Source of the DNA: an uncultured Microbacterium sp.
GTDB taxonomy: Bacteria > Actinomycetota > Actinomycetes > Actinomycetales > Microbacteriaceae
DNA: 64,000 bases
Direction of reading: 5' to 3'
Assembly: GCF_945952435.1 (NCBI RefSeq)
Contig: NZ_CAMFHZ010000018.1
Span: forward strand, 1-64,000
The position numbers were made by a program, and so were the translations under genes. This document shows, one piece after another, positions 43,599 to 52,791 of the stretch; the first letter of the stretch is position 1; each line of letters starts with the position of its first letter. The notes below the pieces were generated by a model. That model did not search any database. It saw only the letters and a program-made list of their open reading frames with translations, and was not told the DNA's origin.

Positions 43599-44900
43599 AT
43601 GTCGGATGCTTCGTCGAACGATCACGTCGCCGGAGGCGATCGGGCCGTCGGCGGCGAGGAGCCGGCGACGTCGCACGGTGTGAGCCGTCGCGGACTGCTG
43701 GGGTGGGCCCTCGGCAGCGGGGTGGCGGGACTCGCCGTCGGCGGCGGAGCGGTCGCCGCGGTCACGGCCGCGAGCGCGAGCACGCCGGGCGACGTGGCCT
43801 TCGCCTTCGAGGGCGCGCACCAGGCGGGGATCACGACGCCCGTGCAGGAGCACCTGCACTTCGCGAGCTTCGACATGATGCCCCGTGCGAGCCGGGACGA
43901 CCTGATCTCGCTCCTGCAGGACTGGAGCTACGCGGCCGCGCGGATGGTGAAGGGGCTCGACGTCAGCGCCTCGGGAGCCGTGGGCGGCTCGCCCGAGGCT
44001 CCGCCGGACGACACGGGAGAGGCGCAGGGCCTGGGCGCCGCGGGGCTCACCCTCACGTTCGGCCTCGGTCCGGGGCTCTTCGACGCGGACGGCGACAGGT
44101 TCGGGATCGCGGATCGTCGTCCCCGGGCCCTCGCCGACCTGCCGGCGTTCCTCGGCGACGCGCTCGACGCCGCGCGCTCGGGCGGAGACCTGTGCATCCA
44201 GGCGTGCGCGGACGATCCTCAGGTCGCCGTGCACGCGATCCGCAACCTCAGCCGGATCGCCTTCGGGCGCGCGCGTCTACGGTGGTCACAGCTGGGGTTC
44301 GGGCGGACGTCCCGAACGGCCGCCGACCAGCAGACGCCGCGCAACCTCTTCGGTTTCAAGGACGGCACCGCCAACATCCTCGCCGATGACGAGGAGGCGC
44401 TGCGGGCGCACGTCTGGACGACGGCGGACGACGGGCCCTCCTGGATGGCAGGCGGCTCGTACCTCGTGGCGCGCAAGATCGCGATGCTCATCGAGACCTG
44501 GGATCGCCTCCGCCTGTCGGAGCAGGACCGTACGATCGGTCGGGAGAAGGGCAGCGGAGCGCCGCTCTCGGGCGGAGACGAGTTCACCGAGCCGTCCTTC
44601 CGCGGCGGCAAGATCGACGAGCGCTCGCACGTCCGCCTCGCGCACCCGACGGTGAACGACGGGGTGCGCATCCTTCGTCGCGGATACAACTACGTCGACG
44701 GCAACGACGACCTGGGAACCCTCGACGCCGGCCTCTTCTTCCTGTCGTACCAGAGAGATCCCGCCCAGTTCATCGGGATCCAGAAGCGTCTGGCGACCGA
44801 TCTGATGAGCGAGTACATTCGCCACATCGGGTCCGGGATCTGGGCCGTCCCGCCGGGGGCGTCGAAGGGCTCGTACGTCGGCGCCGGTCTCTTCTCCTGA
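43599..44900 (+). CDS. efeB: deferrochelatase/DyP-type peroxidase EfeB
   Basis: A 433-residue haem peroxidase exported by the Tat pathway: the twin-arginine motif VSRRGLLGW has its arginines at 30-31, followed by a hydrophobic stretch to about residue 65. The DyP-family GxxDG motif is seen as NLFGFKDGTAN near residue 251, and SHVRLAHPTVNDG and ILRRGYNYVDG carry the haem-ligand His and conserved Arg region. EfeB oxidises ferrous to ferric iron for EfeO and may take iron from haem. It starts two bases after the efeO stop. No terminator-like repeat is obvious after it; the next gene has its own promoter. Confidence 0.93.
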   Translation: MSDASSNDHVAGGDRAVGGEEPATSHGVSRRGLLGWALGSGVAGLAVGGGAVAAVTAASASTPGDVAFAFEGAHQAGITTPVQEHLHFASFDMMPRASRDDLISLLQDWSYAAARMVKGLDVSASGAVGGSPEAPPDDTGEAQGLGAAGLTLTFGLGPGLFDADGDRFGIADRRPRALADLPAFLGDALDAARSGGDLCIQACADDPQVAVHAIRNLSRIAFGRARLRWSQLGFGRTSRTAADQQTPRNLFGFKDGTANILADDEEALRAHVWTTADDGPSWMAGGSYLVARKIAMLIETWDRLRLSEQDRTIGREKGSGAPLSGGDEFTEPSFRGGKIDERSHVRLAHPTVNDGVRILRRGYNYVDGNDDLGTLDAGLFFLSYQRDPAQFIGIQKRLATDLMSEYIRHIGSGIWAVPPGASKGSYVGAGLFS

Positions 44901-44926
44901 GCGGGAATAGATCCGCCCTCTCCGCG

Positions 44927-44955
44927 TTGCACCAGATATATTCAAGTGAATAGAA
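44927..44955 (+). promoter_or_regulatory. promoter and ATTCA-N2-TGAAT operator before the monooxygenase gene
   Basis: A candidate -35 TTGCAC (44927-44932) and -10 ATAGAA (44950-44955) are 17 bases apart. Between and over them lies the 14-base palindrome TATTCAAGTGAATA (44939-44952), with the same ATTCA-N2-TGAAT core as the site before yceI at 35486-35499. A repressor bound here would block RNA polymerase. Confidence 0.65.
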
Positions 44956-44972
44956 ATCTGAAGGAGAGAGCA

Positions 44973-46214
44973 GTGAGCGAGTCGAACACCTGGCCGGGCA
45001 TGCAGTTCGGCCTCATGTCGGTCAGCGACATCACCCGCAACCCGGTCACGGGGGAGACCCCGAGCGAGCGTGAGCGGATCCAGAACACCCTCACGATCGC
45101 CAAGCACGCGGAGGAGGTCGGCCTCGACGTCTTCGCGATCGGCGAGCACCACAACCCGCCGTTCTGGTCGTCGAGCCCCACGACCTTCCTCGCCGCGCTC
45201 GCCGCGCAGACCGAGCGCCTCATCGTCTCGACCTCCACGACGCTCATCACCACGAACGATCCGGTGAAGCTCGCCGAGGACTACGCGATGCTGCAGCACG
45301 TCTCCGGCGGCCGCATGGACCTCATGATGGGCCGCGGGAACACCGGACCGGTGTACCCCTGGTTCGGCAAGGACATCCGTCAGGGACTGCCGCTCGCGAT
45401 CGAGAATTACGCGCTCCTGCACGAGCTCTGGACCAAGGACGTCGTCGACTGGGAGGGGAAGTTCCGCACCCCGCTGCAGGGCTTCACCTCGACGCCTCGA
45501 CCGCTCGACGGCGTGGCGCCCTTCGTCTGGCACGGGTCGATCCGCACCCCGGAGATCGCCGAGCAGGCGGCCTACTACGGCGACGGCTTCTTCGCGAACA
45601 ACATCTTCTGGCCCAAGGAGCACTACCAGCGCCTCATCGAGCTGTATCGGCAGCGCTGGGCGCACTACGGTCACGGCGCGCCCGAGACGGCGATCGTCGG
45701 ACTCGGCGGCCAGGCCTTCATCCGGCCCAAGTCGCAGGACGCGATCGACGAGTTCCGGCCGTACTTCGACAACGCCCCCGTCTACGGTCACGGCCCGTCG
45801 ATGGAGGACTTCACCGAGATGACGCCGCTCACCGTGGGATCGCCGCAGCAGGTCATCGACCGCTACGCCGCGATGCGCGACCACTTCGGCGACTATCAGC
45901 GTCAGCTGTTCCTCATGGACCACGCCGGTCTTCCGCTCAAGACGGTGCTGGAGCAGATCGATCTGCTCGGCGGCGAAGTCGTGCCCGTGCTCCGCAAGGA
46001 GCTCGCCCAGAACCGCCCCGCAGCCGTCCCCGATGCGCCCACGCACGCCGCTCGCGTCCGCGCGGTCTACGGCGACGGTCCGGCGCGCGAAGCGCGTCCG
46101 GGAGCGAATCGTGGCGACAACCTCACCGCCGGCTCGCCGTACCAGGACGGCGGGGCGGTGCCCGCCGTCGCGGGGGCCTCGTTCGGATCCGCGGCCGTGA
46201 AGGAGGCGAACTGA
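44973..46214 (+). CDS. FMN-dependent luciferase-like monooxygenase, CE1758 family
   Basis: A 413-residue LLM-class flavin enzyme. The (beta/alpha)8 barrel core shows FGLMSVSDITRNPVTGETPS near residue 12, AKHAEEVGLDVFAIGEHHNP near 40, LIVSTSTTLITTNDPVKLAE near 82 and SGGRMDLMMGRGNTGPVYPW near 112. The 60-residue C-terminal tail rich in Asp, Ala and Gly is typical of the CE1758 type. It should oxidise an unknown substrate with O2 and reduced FMN supplied by the reductase encoded next to it. The start is GTG 44973, eight bases after AAGGAGAG, not the earlier in-frame GTG 44946, which lies within the operator. The reductase starts one base after its stop. Confidence 0.9.
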   Translation: MSESNTWPGMQFGLMSVSDITRNPVTGETPSERERIQNTLTIAKHAEEVGLDVFAIGEHHNPPFWSSSPTTFLAALAAQTERLIVSTSTTLITTNDPVKLAEDYAMLQHVSGGRMDLMMGRGNTGPVYPWFGKDIRQGLPLAIENYALLHELWTKDVVDWEGKFRTPLQGFTSTPRPLDGVAPFVWHGSIRTPEIAEQAAYYGDGFFANNIFWPKEHYQRLIELYRQRWAHYGHGAPETAIVGLGGQAFIRPKSQDAIDEFRPYFDNAPVYGHGPSMEDFTEMTPLTVGSPQQVIDRYAAMRDHFGDYQRQLFLMDHAGLPLKTVLEQIDLLGGEVVPVLRKELAQNRPAAVPDAPTHAARVRAVYGDGPAREARPGANRGDNLTAGSPYQDGGAVPAVAGASFGSAAVKEAN

Positions 46215-46215
46215 G

Positions 46216-46860
46216 ATGGGCGCGCGTCGTATCGCGGTGATCTCCGCGGGTCTCAGCAACCCCTCCTCGACACGGATGCTCGCCGATCGGCTGGCGGCCG
46301 AGACGGCGCAGAGGCTCACCGCGCTCGGCTCCGAGGTCAGCGTCGACGTGATCGAGCTGCGCGATCTCGCGCACGACATCACGAACAACCTGCTCACCGG
46401 CTTCGCGCCGCCCGCCCTCGACTCGGCGATCAACACCGTCGTGTCGGCGGACGGCGTCATCGCGGTCACGCCGATCTTCTCCACGAGCTACTCCGGCCTG
46501 TTCAAGTCGTTCATCGACGTGCTGGATCCGGACGCGCTCACCGGCAAGCCCGTGCTCCTCGGCGCGAACGCCGGGACGGCGCGTCATTCGCTCGCGATCG
46601 ACTACGCGATCCGTCCGCTGTTCACCTACCTGCACGCGGAGCCGGTCTCCACGGGCGTGTTCGCCGCGTCGAGCGACTGGGGTGCGAAGGCGGACGACGT
46701 CGCTCCGCTCAGCACCCGCGTCGAGCGCGGGGCGAAGGAGCTCGCCGAGGCGATGATCCGGCGCGAGCCCGTGGCGGACAAGGACCCCTTCGACCCGGGC
46801 AACTACCTCGGAGAGGGACGTTCGTTCGGGCATCTGCTCGGAGGGCTCGCGGGGGAGTGA
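46216..46860 (+). CDS. NAD(P)H-dependent FMN reductase, CE1759 family
   Basis: A 214-residue flavodoxin-like reductase. IAVISAGLSNPSSTRMLADR near residue 5 is the phosphate-binding loop for FMN; ITPIFSTSYSGLFKSFIDVL-type sequence near residue 80 (read as VTPIFSTSYSGLFKSFIDVL) is the conserved flavin-contact region. LLGANAGTARHSLAIDYAIR follows. It should reduce FMN with NAD(P)H for the monooxygenase one base upstream. The pair is co-transcribed behind the ATTCA-N2-TGAAT operator. It converges on the FMN-riboswitch-controlled ribH gene, with a strong terminator between. Confidence 0.9.
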   Translation: MGARRIAVISAGLSNPSSTRMLADRLAAETAQRLTALGSEVSVDVIELRDLAHDITNNLLTGFAPPALDSAINTVVSADGVIAVTPIFSTSYSGLFKSFIDVLDPDALTGKPVLLGANAGTARHSLAIDYAIRPLFTYLHAEPVSTGVFAASSDWGAKADDVAPLSTRVERGAKELAEAMIRREPVADKDPFDPGNYLGEGRSFGHLLGGLAGE

Positions 46861-46868
46861 CGCATCTC

Positions 46869-46905
46869 CGGAGGGGGACCGCGGCGGTGTCGCGGTCCCC
46901 CTCCG
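46869..46905. terminator. bidirectional terminator between FMN reductase and ribH
   Basis: A perfect 15-bp inverted repeat, CGGAGGGGGACCGCG (46869-46883) and its complement (46891-46905), with a seven-base loop, between two convergent genes. Confidence 0.9.
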
Positions 46906-46936
46906 CATGGCAGCCGACCGCCGGGACCCGCACGGA

Positions 46937-48223
<1,287 letters not shown>

Positions 48224-48227
<4 letters not shown>

Positions 48228-49525
48228 GTCGACGCCTCCCGTGCGGGGGCGGCGGGGACCGTCACGCGGAACGTGGTGGGGTCGGCGCCCACCGTGACCG
48301 CGCCGCCCGCGGCCCCGACGACGTCGCGGACCAGCGCGAGGCCCACCCCGCGGCCCGCTCGATCGGCCGGTTTGGTCGAGAAGCCGTGCTCGAACACCCG
48401 GTCGCGCACGTGCTCCGCCACCCCGTCCCCGCTGTCGGTCACGGTCAGGGCGACCGCGCCGTCGGGCGCGGGCGTCACCTCGACCGTCACACTGCTCTCG
48501 CGGCCGTGCGCGATGTGTGCGTCGGTCGCCGCGTCGAAGGCGTTGTCGATCAGATTCCCGAGCACGGCCACCAGATCCACGGGGGAGAGGGCGGCACGGG
48601 GTGCGCGGGGATCCACCCTGACCTGCCAGCGCACGCCGCGTTCCTTCGCCTGCGACGCCTTGCCGAGCAGCAAGGCGCCGAGCGTCGGATCCCCGTCGCG
48701 CACGGTCATCTGGTCGATCACCGACTGGTTCTGCGCCGAGGTCTCCGCCAGCAGAGCGATGGCCTCGTCCTTCCTGTCCAGTTCCAGCAGCGAGAGCGCC
48801 GTGTGCAGTCGGTTCCCGTGCTCGTGGGTCTGGGCGCGCAGCGCTTCGCCGAGTGTGCGCATCGATTCGTAGCCGGCGACCGCGTCGCGCACGTCGCGCG
48901 CACGCAGATCCCCGGCGATCCGTCGCGTCGCGCGCCGCGCGAAGACCGCCCCGAGCGCGCCGACCGCCACGAGGGCGAGCGCGATGAGCAGCACGACGGG
49001 CAGCCGGCGCAGGACCGTGGTCGTCAGGGACTCGAGCGTGACTCCCGCCGAGACCCAACCGACAACCGCACCTCCGGCATCGTGGACGGGCGCGATCGTG
49101 CGGATCGACGGGCCGAGCGTGCCGGTGTACTCCTGGGTCAACGAGCGATCGGCGTCGGGGATCGTGCCGACGTAGTGGCCGCCGATCTGTGCCGGATCGG
49201 GGTGCGTGAGACGGATGCCGTCCGCGTCCATGACGGTGATGAAGTCGAGCCCCGCACCGTGGCGGACGGTGTCCACCTCGTCCCGGATGGCCGCGTCGGC
49301 GCTCGTCCGGTCGGGGGACACCACGGCGTCGCGAATCTCGGTCGTCGCGGCGAGGGATCGGGCCACGGTCGCGGTGAGACGCTCGGCGTCCCCGCGCGCC
49401 CCGGCCTGCGCGTCCCAGACGAGATAGCCGGCCACGGCGAGCGCGAGCGCGAGCGCCGCCCCCAGGAGGAGGGCGAACACGCCGGAGGCCGCGCTGCGCG
49501 CGCCGCTGCGCCGTCTCGCCGTCAT
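48224..49525 (-). CDS. CitA/DcuS-type sensor histidine kinase
   Basis: A 433-residue membrane sensor kinase. One helix at about residues 12-34 (VFALLLGAALALALAVAGYL), an extracytoplasmic sensor domain of the PAS-like/sCache type (about 36-168, with DADGIRLTHPDPAQIGGHYV), a second helix at about 172-196, then a cytoplasmic part. The phosphorylated His lies in ALRAQTHEHGNRLHTALSLL, the DcuS-family form. The HATPase domain has NLIDNAFDAATDA and GRGVGLALVRDVVG. It should sense a C4-dicarboxylate or citrate outside the cell and control dctA. A cytoplasmic PAS domain, present in E. coli DcuS, seems missing. The start ATG at 49525 is divergent from dctA by 167 bases. Confidence 0.88.
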
Positions 49526-49692
49526 CGCCGGAACCGCCCTTCCCCGCCCAGTATGGCGCGGCGGACGCGTGCGGTGCCGGAGGGGCCCGTCTTCAATACG
49601 AACAGAACGGGGCCGGGCGACCGGAGTCCGCACACGATGAATGCGGCCCGTCCACGGCGGACGCGGCTCGGATCACCACAGCGGAGGCGACG

Positions 49693-51132
49693 ATGGCTCT
49701 CACCGAAGGTTTCAGACTCCCGCGGCACGACTGGCGCCGCGGCAAGCGATCCTGGGACAGGCACACCTGGCTCTACATCGCGGTTCTGCTCGCGGTCGTG
49801 CTCGGCGCGGTCCTCGGGCTCGTCCTGCCCGAGGTCGGGCAGAGCCTGGAGCCGCTGGGCAAGGCGTTCGTGGCGCTCATCAAGATGATGATCGCGCCGA
49901 TCATCTTCTGCACGATCGTGGTGGGCGTCGGCTCGATCGCGAAGGCGGCGACGGTCGGCCGGATCGGCGGCCTCGCCCTCGTGTACTTCCTGGTCATGTC
50001 GACCTTCGCCCTCGCCATCGGACTCGTGGTGGGCAACGTCATCCACCCCGGCGAGGGGCTGAACATGGCTCACGCCACGTACACGGCAACGGGCCCGAAG
50101 GAGGCGACGAGCACGCAGGACTTCGTGCTCGGGATCATCCCCGCCACGTTCTTCTCCGCGTTCACCGGGGAGAACGTGCTGCAGGTGCTGCTCATCGCGC
50201 TGCTCACGGGCTTCGTCGTGCAGGGACTCGGCGAGCGCGGAGCGCCGATCATGGCGTTCGTCAAGAACCTGCAGACGCTCGTCTTCCGCATCCTCGGCAT
50301 GATCCTCTGGCTCGCGCCGCTCGGAGCATTCGGCGCGATCGCGGCCGTCGTCGGCAAGACCGGCATCGCGGCGATCTGGAGCCTGGGGCTGCTCATGGTC
50401 GCCTTCTACATCACCTGCTTCCTGTTCATCGTCGTGGTGCTCGGAACGGTGCTGTTCCTCGTCGCCCGGGTGAACATCTTCCTGCTCATGAAGTACCTCG
50501 CCCGCGAGTACCTCCTCATCGTCGGCACGTCGTCCTCGGAGTCGGCGCTGCCCCGGCTCATCGCGAAGATGGAGCATCTCGGCGTCGCGAAGCCGGTCGT
50601 CGGGATCACCGTGCCCACGGGCTACTCCTTCAACCTGGACGGCACCGCGATCTACCTGACCATGGCCTCGCTGTTCATCGCGACGGGAATGGGCCAGCCG
50701 ATGGCGATCGGGGAGCAGATCGGCCTGCTCGTGTTCATGATCATCGCGAGCAAGGGCGCGGCAGGAGTGACCGGTGCGGGTCTCGCGACGCTCGCCGGCG
50801 GTCTGCAGGCGTACCGGCCGGATCTCGTCAACGGCGTCGGGGTGATCGTCGGCATCGACCGCTTCATGTCGGAAGGGCGTGCGCTCACCAACTTCACCGG
50901 AAACGCCGTGGCCACGATCCTCATCGGGACGTGGACCCGCCAGATCGACGGCGCACGCGTCGGGAGGGTGCTCTCCGGTGCGCTCCCGTTCGACGAGGCG
51001 AGCCTGGACGGGGTCGGGCACGACCCCGTCCCGACGGAGACGGGCGTCGGGACGTCGGACCTGGGGGAGGCGGCTGTCGCCGAGATGGCGGCGAAGCGAG
51101 ATCGGGCCCGCCGGCGCGCCGAGCAGGGCTGA
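49693..51132 (+). CDS. dctA: C4-dicarboxylate/proton or sodium symporter DctA
   Basis: A 479-residue member of the dicarboxylate/amino acid:cation symporter family. The Ser-rich hairpin GTSSSESALPRLIAKMEHLG near residue 278 and the substrate/cation region PTGYSFNLDGTAIYLTMASL near 310 are diagnostic; AAGVTGAGLATLAGG and NFTGNAVATI near 400 complete the binding site. Eight helices and two hairpins are expected. It should import succinate, fumarate or malate. The ATG has GGAGGCGACG upstream. Divergent placement from a DcuS/DcuR-type pair indicates induction by that system, as in Bacillus and Corynebacterium DctA regulation. Confidence 0.93.
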   Translation: MALTEGFRLPRHDWRRGKRSWDRHTWLYIAVLLAVVLGAVLGLVLPEVGQSLEPLGKAFVALIKMMIAPIIFCTIVVGVGSIAKAATVGRIGGLALVYFLVMSTFALAIGLVVGNVIHPGEGLNMAHATYTATGPKEATSTQDFVLGIIPATFFSAFTGENVLQVLLIALLTGFVVQGLGERGAPIMAFVKNLQTLVFRILGMILWLAPLGAFGAIAAVVGKTGIAAIWSLGLLMVAFYITCFLFIVVVLGTVLFLVARVNIFLLMKYLAREYLLIVGTSSSESALPRLIAKMEHLGVAKPVVGITVPTGYSFNLDGTAIYLTMASLFIATGMGQPMAIGEQIGLLVFMIIASKGAAGVTGAGLATLAGGLQAYRPDLVNGVGVIVGIDRFMSEGRALTNFTGNAVATILIGTWTRQIDGARVGRVLSGALPFDEASLDGVGHDPVPTETGVGTSDLGEAAVAEMAAKRDRARRRAEQG

Positions 51133-51148
51133 GCTCCCCGGGGCCTGG

Positions 51149-52327
51149 TCAGTACCAGTTGTGCGCGACCTCGTGCGACCAGGCCCCGCACGGAGACCCG
51201 TAGCGATCCTGGATGTAACTGAGACCCCAGTCGATCTGGGTGTTCCCGTTCGTGCGCCAGTCGGGACCGGCGCTGGCGAGCTTGGTGGCGGGGAGGGCCT
51301 GGGGGATGCCGTACGCGCCGCTGTCCGGGTTCAGGGCATCCGCCCGCCAGCTCGACTCCTGCATCCACAGGCGGTACAGGCAGCCGAACTGGTCGTCGGC
51401 CCAGCCGTAGCTTCCGAGCTGACCGCGGGCGTAGGCCTGTGCGCCCGCGGGGTCGACGTTCGCGCCGCCGCCATCGGTCCCGCTCGAGCCGGCGGCGGCG
51501 GCGGCCGCGGCGTCCTCGCGCGCCTTCTCCTCGCGCTCCTGCTCGGCGACCTCCTGGCCGATCCGGTAGCGCCGCTCGACGTCCGCGGTGGTGTTCTTCA
51601 GCACCGCGAGCTGCGCGTAGAGCGTCGTGACGTGGCCCTGGAGGTCCTGCACCGCGGCAGCCTCGGCATCCGCCGCGTCCTGCGCTGCGCGGGCCGACTG
51701 CTCGGCCGTCGCCGCGAGGTCGTCCCTCGCCTTCTCCGCGGACGTCGCCTGGCTCTGCAGCGACGCGGCGACATCGCGTGCGGCGATCGCCTGCGAGCCC
51801 AGGGCCGACCAGGTCTCGTCGAGCTGCTGCATGACGCCGAGGCGGGCGAGCAGCTGGTCGGGGTCGGCCCCGGTGAACAGGCGGACGGAGAGCGGGGCGG
51901 CCTGCTCGGTGCGCGCCCGACCCGCGACGACCGCACCGATCCGGTCGTGCGTGCTCTGGACCCTGTCCTGCGCGGCGGCGGCCTGTGCGCCGAGCTCGTC
52001 CGCCCGGCGCGCGGCCGCGTCGGCCTGAGCGCGGACGGCGCGTGCGGCCTGGGCCGACGTCATCGCGGCGGCGGAGGCATCGGCGGCCCTTTTCTGTGCG
52101 TCCGCGAGGGCGGCATCGATCCGGCCGATCTCGGTCTGGGTCGCCTGTTCGTCGCCCTGCGCGTTCTGCACGTCCTGCCAGGACGGGTAGTCGTCCGCGC
52201 GGGCGGACGGAGCGGGCAGCGCCAGCGCCGCGCAGAGAAGGATGCCGACCGCGCCGACGGAGAGCAGGGCGCGCCGCGGGCGGCCGTGCCCCGAGGCAGG
52301 CCGACGTCGGGCGTTCGAGACGATCAC
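51149..52327 (-). CDS. secreted coiled-coil protein with lytic transglycosylase-like C-terminal domain
   Basis: A 392-residue exported protein. A long basic N-terminus and hydrophobic stretch end at APSARA-DD (cleavage near residue 44). Residues 50-265 are an Ala/Gln/Arg-rich coiled coil (for example DAQKRAADASAAAMTSAQAA) resembling RipA/PcsB-type hydrolase regulators. After a Gly/Ala linker, the C-terminal domain (about 300-392) has LWMQESSWRADALNPDSGAY and GIPQALPATKLASAG, with a Glu in the lysozyme-like catalytic position and the sequence QIDWGLSYIQDRYGSPCGAW typical of actinobacterial transglycosylase/aggregation-promoting-factor domains. It probably acts on peptidoglycan during growth or division. 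Confidence 0.85.
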   Translation of the reverse strand: MIVSNARRRPASGHGRPRRALLSVGAVGILLCAALALPAPSARADDYPSWQDVQNAQGDEQATQTEIGRIDAALADAQKRAADASAAAMTSAQAARAVRAQADAAARRADELGAQAAAAQDRVQSTHDRIGAVVAGRARTEQAAPLSVRLFTGADPDQLLARLGVMQQLDETWSALGSQAIAARDVAASLQSQATSAEKARDDLAATAEQSARAAQDAADAEAAAVQDLQGHVTTLYAQLAVLKNTTADVERRYRIGQEVAEQEREEKAREDAAAAAAAGSSGTDGGGANVDPAGAQAYARGQLGSYGWADDQFGCLYRLWMQESSWRADALNPDSGAYGIPQALPATKLASAGPDWRTNGNTQIDWGLSYIQDRYGSPCGAWSHEVAHNWY

Positions 52328-52468
52328 GTCTTCGACGCTAACCCGGGTGGCTGTGATTGTGCGACCCGGCGCGGACGGGCGCCGAGGTGCGATCCGCGGG
52401 GCACCGCAGAGAGGGCGCCGAAAGACGACCGTCGACGCCCTGGGCGATGCGCGGCAGGCCGTGCGAGG

Positions 52469-52639
52469 TCAGCCGCTCTTGCGACGGAACTCCCGTCGGG
52501 TCTGCGCCCCGTGGGTCGCATGCACGGCGGAATCGCCGTCCAGGTGCGCCTCCCCGCGGTTCTGCTGGGAGTTCTTCTTGTCGAGCGCCTCCTTGAACTT
52601 GCGCTTCAGATCCGAGGCTGCACTGTCGTCGGTACTCAT
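52469..52639 (-). CDS. DUF5302-like small protein
   Basis: A 56-residue hydrophilic protein. It starts MSTDDSAASDLKRKFKEALD and ends AQTRREFRRKSG; the KRKFKEALDKK helix and the terminal RREFRRKSG are the hallmark of DUF5302, a family found across actinobacteria with no known function. The basic, Gly-free ends and charged composition suggest an RNA- or ribosome-associated role, but that is a guess. TAGGCT on the minus strand (52647-52652) ends seven bases before the ATG, so the mRNA is probably leaderless. The 141 bases between this stop and the transglycosylase gene hold nothing I can name. Confidence 0.85.
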   Translation of the reverse strand: MSTDDSAASDLKRKFKEALDKKNSQQNRGEAHLDGDSAVHATHGAQTRREFRRKSG

Positions 52640-52791
52640 GCGCGTCAGCCTAGCCCGCGCACGACCGGGTCGGGGGAGTGAGCGTCGGGGAGGCGGCCGC
52701 GCGATGACCGTTCGCGGTGCATCGGGTGAACAGTCGCCGTGCAGGGCGGTTCCGGCCGTTCGGCGGCGAGGCGGTGCGGGATCCTGATGCC

